Source: JAHEFX01 sp964614585
GTDB taxonomy: Bacteria; Actinomycetota; Acidimicrobiia; Spongiisociales; JAENVV01
Assembly (NCBI GenBank): GCA_964614585.1
Contig: CAZTLW010000090.1
Coordinates: 1-9,633 of the forward strand
DNA length: 9,633 nt
Direction of reading: 5' to 3'
Shown: in pieces, positions 7,077 to 9,633 of the stretch
Layout of the letters: every line of letters starts with the position of its first letter
Numbering within the stretch: the first letter of the stretch is position 1
Notes under the pieces: model-generated
Databases searched by the model: none
Seen by the model: the letters and a program-made list of their open reading frames with translations, nothing else
What the model was told of the DNA's origin: nothing
Made by a program: the position numbers and the translations under genes

Positions 7077-7829
7077 ATGGACGTGGAGGTCGTGCGGGTC
7101 TTCACCCGGGGGCGAGAGGGAGGCAACCACCTCGGCATCGTCGGCCGGGTCCTCGACCCCGACCGAATGCAGGCGATCGCCGCCGCCGTCGGGTTCTCCG
7201 AGACGATCTTCCTCGACCCACATGAGGACGAGCCGACCGTGCGCATCTTCACGCCGACGGCCGAGCTCCCCTTCGCCGGCCACCCGCTGGTGGGCGTCAC
7301 CTGGTGGCTGTACCAGCGGGACCGGCACCCCGTCGTGCTCCACACCGGGGCCGGGCCGGTGCAGGTGAGCGCCGTCGATGGCATGGCCGAGTTCGTCGTC
7401 GACCTGGGTCGACCGGTCCATCTCGACCAGACCCCGCCGACGGGGCTCGAGGCGGCGACCGACGTCGCCGTCGTGAAGATGCCCCGCCCGTACGTGGTCT
7501 GCGAGCTGTCGTCGACCGAGGCGGTGGCGACGGTGGAGCCCGACGAGGGGTGGGGCGAGGTGTACACCTGGGCCCGATTGCCGGGCGGTCGGATCCACGC
7601 CCGCTTCTTCGCCGGTGGGTTGGGGGTGGCCGAGGACCCGGCCACCGGATCGGCTGCCGTGGCCCTCGTCGAGCGACTGGTGGTGGCGGGGGAGGACGAG
7701 GGCCACGCGCTCGTGGAACAGGGCGCCGAGATGGGCCACCCCTCCCGGATTGCGGTGTCGTGGCACGACGGGCGGGTCACGGTGTCGGGGTCGGTCGTGG
7801 CCGAGCCCCCGGTCGCCGTCCCGGATTGA
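7077..7829 (+). CDS. PhzF-family isomerase/epimerase-like protein
   Basis: The 250-residue protein has the two-lobed diaminopimelate-epimerase-like fold pattern of PhzF. Motifs are GNHLGIV (16-22), GFSETIF (39-45) with the conserved Glu42 that acts as general acid/base in PhzF, RIFTPTAELPFAGHP (56-70), and in the second lobe EDPATGSAA (186-194) and EQGAEMGHPSRI (214-225). PhzF itself isomerises a dihydro-hydroxyanthranilate in phenazine synthesis, but most members are in genomes without phenazine genes and have unknown substrates; no other phenazine gene is seen here. At 250 residues it is a little shorter than usual (about 260-300), the shortening lying in the middle linker around 115-165. 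All key residues are present, so it is likely active. The start ATG is 7 bases after a -10 box. Confidence 0.9.
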   Translation: MDVEVVRVFTRGREGGNHLGIVGRVLDPDRMQAIAAAVGFSETIFLDPHEDEPTVRIFTPTAELPFAGHPLVGVTWWLYQRDRHPVVLHTGAGPVQVSAVDGMAEFVVDLGRPVHLDQTPPTGLEAATDVAVVKMPRPYVVCELSSTEAVATVEPDEGWGEVYTWARLPGGRIHARFFAGGLGVAEDPATGSAAVALVERLVVAGEDEGHALVEQGAEMGHPSRIAVSWHDGRVTVSGSVVAEPPVAVPD

Positions 7830-7853
7830 CTCGTCCGGCCCCCGGAGCGGTGC

Positions 7854-7866
7854 GAACATCCCGGCC
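7854..7866 (+). promoter_or_regulatory. Weak candidate -10 box upstream of thrB
   Basis: GAACAT (7854-7859) keeps the A2 and T6 of TANNNT and sits exactly 7 bases before the GTG at 7867. It matches the spacing at neighbouring genes but lacks the first T. Readthrough from the PhzF gene, which ends 37 bases upstream, is an alternative. Confidence 0.3.
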
Positions 7867-8715
7867 GTGAGCACCGCATCGGCCGCCGCCTCCTCGGGCA
7901 ACATCGGTCCCGGCTTCGACGTACTGGCCCTCGCGCTGGGCCTGCGGTGCTCGGTGGCGGCGCAAGAGGCCGATGAGTGGTCGGTGGCCCACCGTACGGC
8001 CCTGGCGCCGCCGGCCGGGGCCGAGGACCTGGCGCTCGAAACCGCCCGGGAACTCGCCGATCGTCCCCTCGCCCTCGAGGTCACGAACGAGATCCCCCTC
8101 GGCAAGGGACTGGGCTCCTCGTCCGCGGTGCGGGCGGCGGCGGCTGCCGCCACCTGGCGGGCTTGTGGGGCGTCCGCCGAAGCCGATCGGGTCTTCCGCT
8201 ACGTGGCCGGGATCGAGGGCCACCCCGACAACGCCGCTGCGGCCGTGTTCGGCGGCCTCGTGGCGGTCACCCCCGACGGTGCCCCGCTGCCGTTGCCGTT
8301 GTCGTCCCGGTGGCGGGTCGTGCTCGCCATCCCCGACGAGGTGCTTCCCACCAAGGAGGCACGTGGTGTCCTCGACGACACCATCCCGCGGGCGGTCGTC
8401 GTCCGCTCCCTCGCCCGGTTGACGGCGCTCCTCGAGGGGCTCCGGTCCGGCGACGCCGACGTACTGGCAGCCGCCACCTGGGACGAGTTGCACGAGGCGC
8501 CGCGGGCGCGCCTGAACCCAACCGCCGACGACCTCATCCGGGCGGCCCGCGACGCCGGGGCGCCCCACGCCGCGTGGTCGGGTGCCGGGCCGTCCGTCAT
8601 CGCCTTCGCCGACATCGACTCGGTGGACCACGTTGCCGCCGCCCTGCGGTCCACGATGGGAGACGGCGAGGTCCGGGCCATGGACGTCGACACCACCGGA
8701 CTCGTCTGCCCGTAG
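7867..8715 (+). CDS. thrB: Homoserine kinase (GHMP family)
   Basis: The 282-residue cytosolic kinase phosphorylates L-homoserine to O-phospho-L-homoserine, the substrate of threonine synthase. It shows the N-terminal SSGNIGPGFDVLALAL (9-24), the GHMP ATP loop EIPLGKGLGSSSAV (75-88), GHPDNAAAAVFGG (118-130), typical of homoserine kinase, and the C-terminal WSGAGPSVIAF (237-247). The GTG at 7867 is chosen because it begins right before the conserved first strand; in-frame codons further upstream lie inside the PhzF gene. The length is slightly below the usual 300 or so residues. It stands apart from any homoserine dehydrogenase. The nearest threonine-synthase-like gene is about 2.2 kb away on the opposite strand. 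Its TAG stop is part of the candidate -10 box of the next gene. Confidence 0.9.
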   Translation: MSTASAAASSGNIGPGFDVLALALGLRCSVAAQEADEWSVAHRTALAPPAGAEDLALETARELADRPLALEVTNEIPLGKGLGSSSAVRAAAAAATWRACGASAEADRVFRYVAGIEGHPDNAAAAVFGGLVAVTPDGAPLPLPLSSRWRVVLAIPDEVLPTKEARGVLDDTIPRAVVVRSLARLTALLEGLRSGDADVLAAATWDELHEAPRARLNPTADDLIRAARDAGAPHAAWSGAGPSVIAFADIDSVDHVAAALRSTMGDGEVRAMDVDTTGLVCP

Positions 8716-8725
8716 CGTCGTGACC
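8713..8725 (+). promoter_or_regulatory. Candidate leaderless promoter of the luciferase-like gene, overlapping the thrB stop
   Basis: TAGCGT (8713-8718) followed by 7 bases leads to ATG 8726. The first three bases are also the TAG stop codon of thrB. No Shine-Dalgarno is visible before the ATG. Confidence 0.5.
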
Positions 8726-9580
8726 ATGCACCTCGGCATCGTCATCTTCCCCACCGACACCACCCTCGATCCGGTTCGCCTCGCCCGGGAGGCGGAGGCC
8801 CGGGGATTCGAGAGCCTCTGGTTCCCCGAGCACAGCCACATCCCCGTGCGACGCGCCACCCCCTGGGGTGGCCGCGAGGGAGCGGCGCCGCTGCCCGAGA
8901 AGTACTGGCGCACCCACGACGCCTTCACCGCGTTCGGCGCCGCCGCCATGGTCACCGAGCGCCTGCGGCTGGGGACGGCCATCACGCTCGTCGCCCAGCG
9001 GGACCCCGTCTGGCTCGCCAAGCAGGTCGCCACCGTCGACCGATTGTCGGGTGGGCGGTTCGAGTTCGGCGTCGGGTTCGGCTGGAACCGCGAGGAGATG
9101 GCGACCCACGGCACCGACCCCGGGACCCGGTTCCGGCGGGTCGCCGAGTCCATCGACCTCATGACCGCCATCTGGACCGACGAGGTCGCCGCCTACGACG
9201 GGGAGATCGTCTCGCTCGAGCCGTCGTGGTCGTGGCCGAAGCCGGTGCAGACACCCCGGCCCCCGGTCCATGTCGGGACGGGCACCGGCCCGAAGGGCCT
9301 CGACGTCGTGTTCGACCACGCCGACGGGTGGATGCCCTTCGGACGCCGGTTCGACGAGTCGATGGCCACGTTCCGAGCCGAGGCCGACCGGCGTGGCGTC
9401 GACCCCTCCGACTGGGTCATCACCGCCTACGGCGTCCGTCCGGAGCCCGCGGCACTCGAGGCGGTCGCCGCCGAGGGCGCCCACCGAGCCCTCTTCGACG
9501 TCGATTCCCTTCCCCCCGACGAGGTGTTGGCGGAGCTGGACCGCCTCACCGAGGTGAAGGCGCGCTACGAGGGCGGATAG
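8726..9580 (+). CDS. Luciferase-like (LLM) F420-dependent oxidoreductase
   Basis: The 284-residue protein has the TIM-barrel pattern of the bacterial luciferase-like monooxygenase superfamily, most like actinobacterial F420-dependent members of the Rv2161c type. Marks are MHLGIVIFPTD (1-11), AREAEARGFESLWFPEHSH (20-38), RLRLGTAITLVAQRDP (79-94), AKQVATVDRLSGGRFEFGVGFGW (98-120), PPVHVGTGTGPKGLD (179-193) and DGWMPFG (200-206). Such enzymes use reduced or oxidised deazaflavin F420 for hydride transfer; the substrate is not predictable. The ATG at 8726 fits a -10 box 7 bases upstream; an in-frame GTG two codons earlier is possible but spoils that spacing. The intact family-like C-terminus ends at the TAG at 9580. 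FMN-dependent activity cannot be ruled out. Confidence 0.88.
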   Translation: MHLGIVIFPTDTTLDPVRLAREAEARGFESLWFPEHSHIPVRRATPWGGREGAAPLPEKYWRTHDAFTAFGAAAMVTERLRLGTAITLVAQRDPVWLAKQVATVDRLSGGRFEFGVGFGWNREEMATHGTDPGTRFRRVAESIDLMTAIWTDEVAAYDGEIVSLEPSWSWPKPVQTPRPPVHVGTGTGPKGLDVVFDHADGWMPFGRRFDESMATFRAEADRRGVDPSDWVITAYGVRPEPAALEAVAAEGAHRALFDVDSLPPDEVLAELDRLTEVKARYEGG

Positions 9581-9633
9581 GGGCCGAGAAGGAAGTCCTC
9601 CCTCCGGGGTGTTCTGTCGCGGTTCGTGCCCGA
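9581..9633. other. Terminal intergenic stretch
   Basis: The last 53 bases after the luciferase-like gene contain only short imperfect complementarities (GGAAGTCC around 9591-9598). I see no strong hairpin, gene or promoter before the window ends. Confidence 0.4.

Noticed and set aside
7077..7829. Phenazine biosynthesis locus suggested by the PhzF homologue
   Set aside because: No phzA-E or phzG-like genes are nearby; PhzF relatives are widespread outside phenazine producers.
7826..7831. TTGACT as a -35 box for thrB
   Set aside because: It is 22 bases from the weak -10 candidate, too far for a normal sigma-70-type spacing, and overlaps the PhzF stop by chance.

Overview
The window is very GC-rich DNA with tightly packed genes, many of them overlapping by 1-10 bases. 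It holds an F420-type luciferase-like oxidoreductase and several genes that appear to lack leaders, with a TANNNT box about 7 bases before the start codon. Together these point to a high-GC actinobacterium, perhaps an Acidimicrobiia-like lineage. That placement is inference; no marker gene settles it.

Layout. Bases 23-96 are a tRNA-Gly(TCC). Bases 97-338 carry no convincing gene but hold a hairpin, a 31-base-spaced direct repeat and a GC hairpin just past the end of the next operon. Bases 339-5701 are one minus-strand five-gene unit. In transcription order it encodes a threonine-synthase-like PLP enzyme, a D-2-hydroxyacid dehydrogenase resembling (S)-sulfolactate dehydrogenase SlcC, a PfkB sugar kinase resembling sulfofructose kinase YihV, a class I aldolase resembling sulfofructose-1-phosphate aldolase YihT/LacD, and an L-fucose-isomerase-like sugar isomerase. 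Every junction overlaps (1, 4, 10 and 4 bases). A 58-base divergent promoter region with a perfect 10-base inverted repeat separates this operon from a plus-strand DUF1643 gene (5760-6338). That gene overlaps tail to tail with a minus-strand pair: a two-helix small membrane protein and a macrodomain protein (7041-6299). A 35-base divergent gap leads to plus-strand genes for a PhzF-family protein, a homoserine kinase (thrB) and a luciferase-like F420 oxidoreductase. The last 53 bases hold no recognisable feature.

How the genes may work together. The isomerase, kinase and aldolase form a complete logical set for sulfoglycolysis of the sulfo-EMP2 type: sulfoquinovose to sulfofructose, to sulfofructose-1-phosphate, to DHAP plus sulfolactaldehyde. 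The kinase supports this best. It keeps Lys27, Asn109 and an Arg in ADVRW, which I recall as the sulfonate-contacting residues of E. coli YihV, and it has a YihV-like C-terminal block KCTRPGGRAGIP. The SlcC-like dehydrogenase would extend the route from sulfolactate to sulfopyruvate. The role of the threonine-synthase-like enzyme is the open question. It could be plain threonine synthase, since thrB lies about 2 kb away, or it could act on cysteate or phosphoserine in sulfonate metabolism. No sulfoquinovosidase, transporter, sulfolactaldehyde dehydrogenase, sulfite-releasing lyase or regulator is visible here, so the pathway assignment stays an inference.
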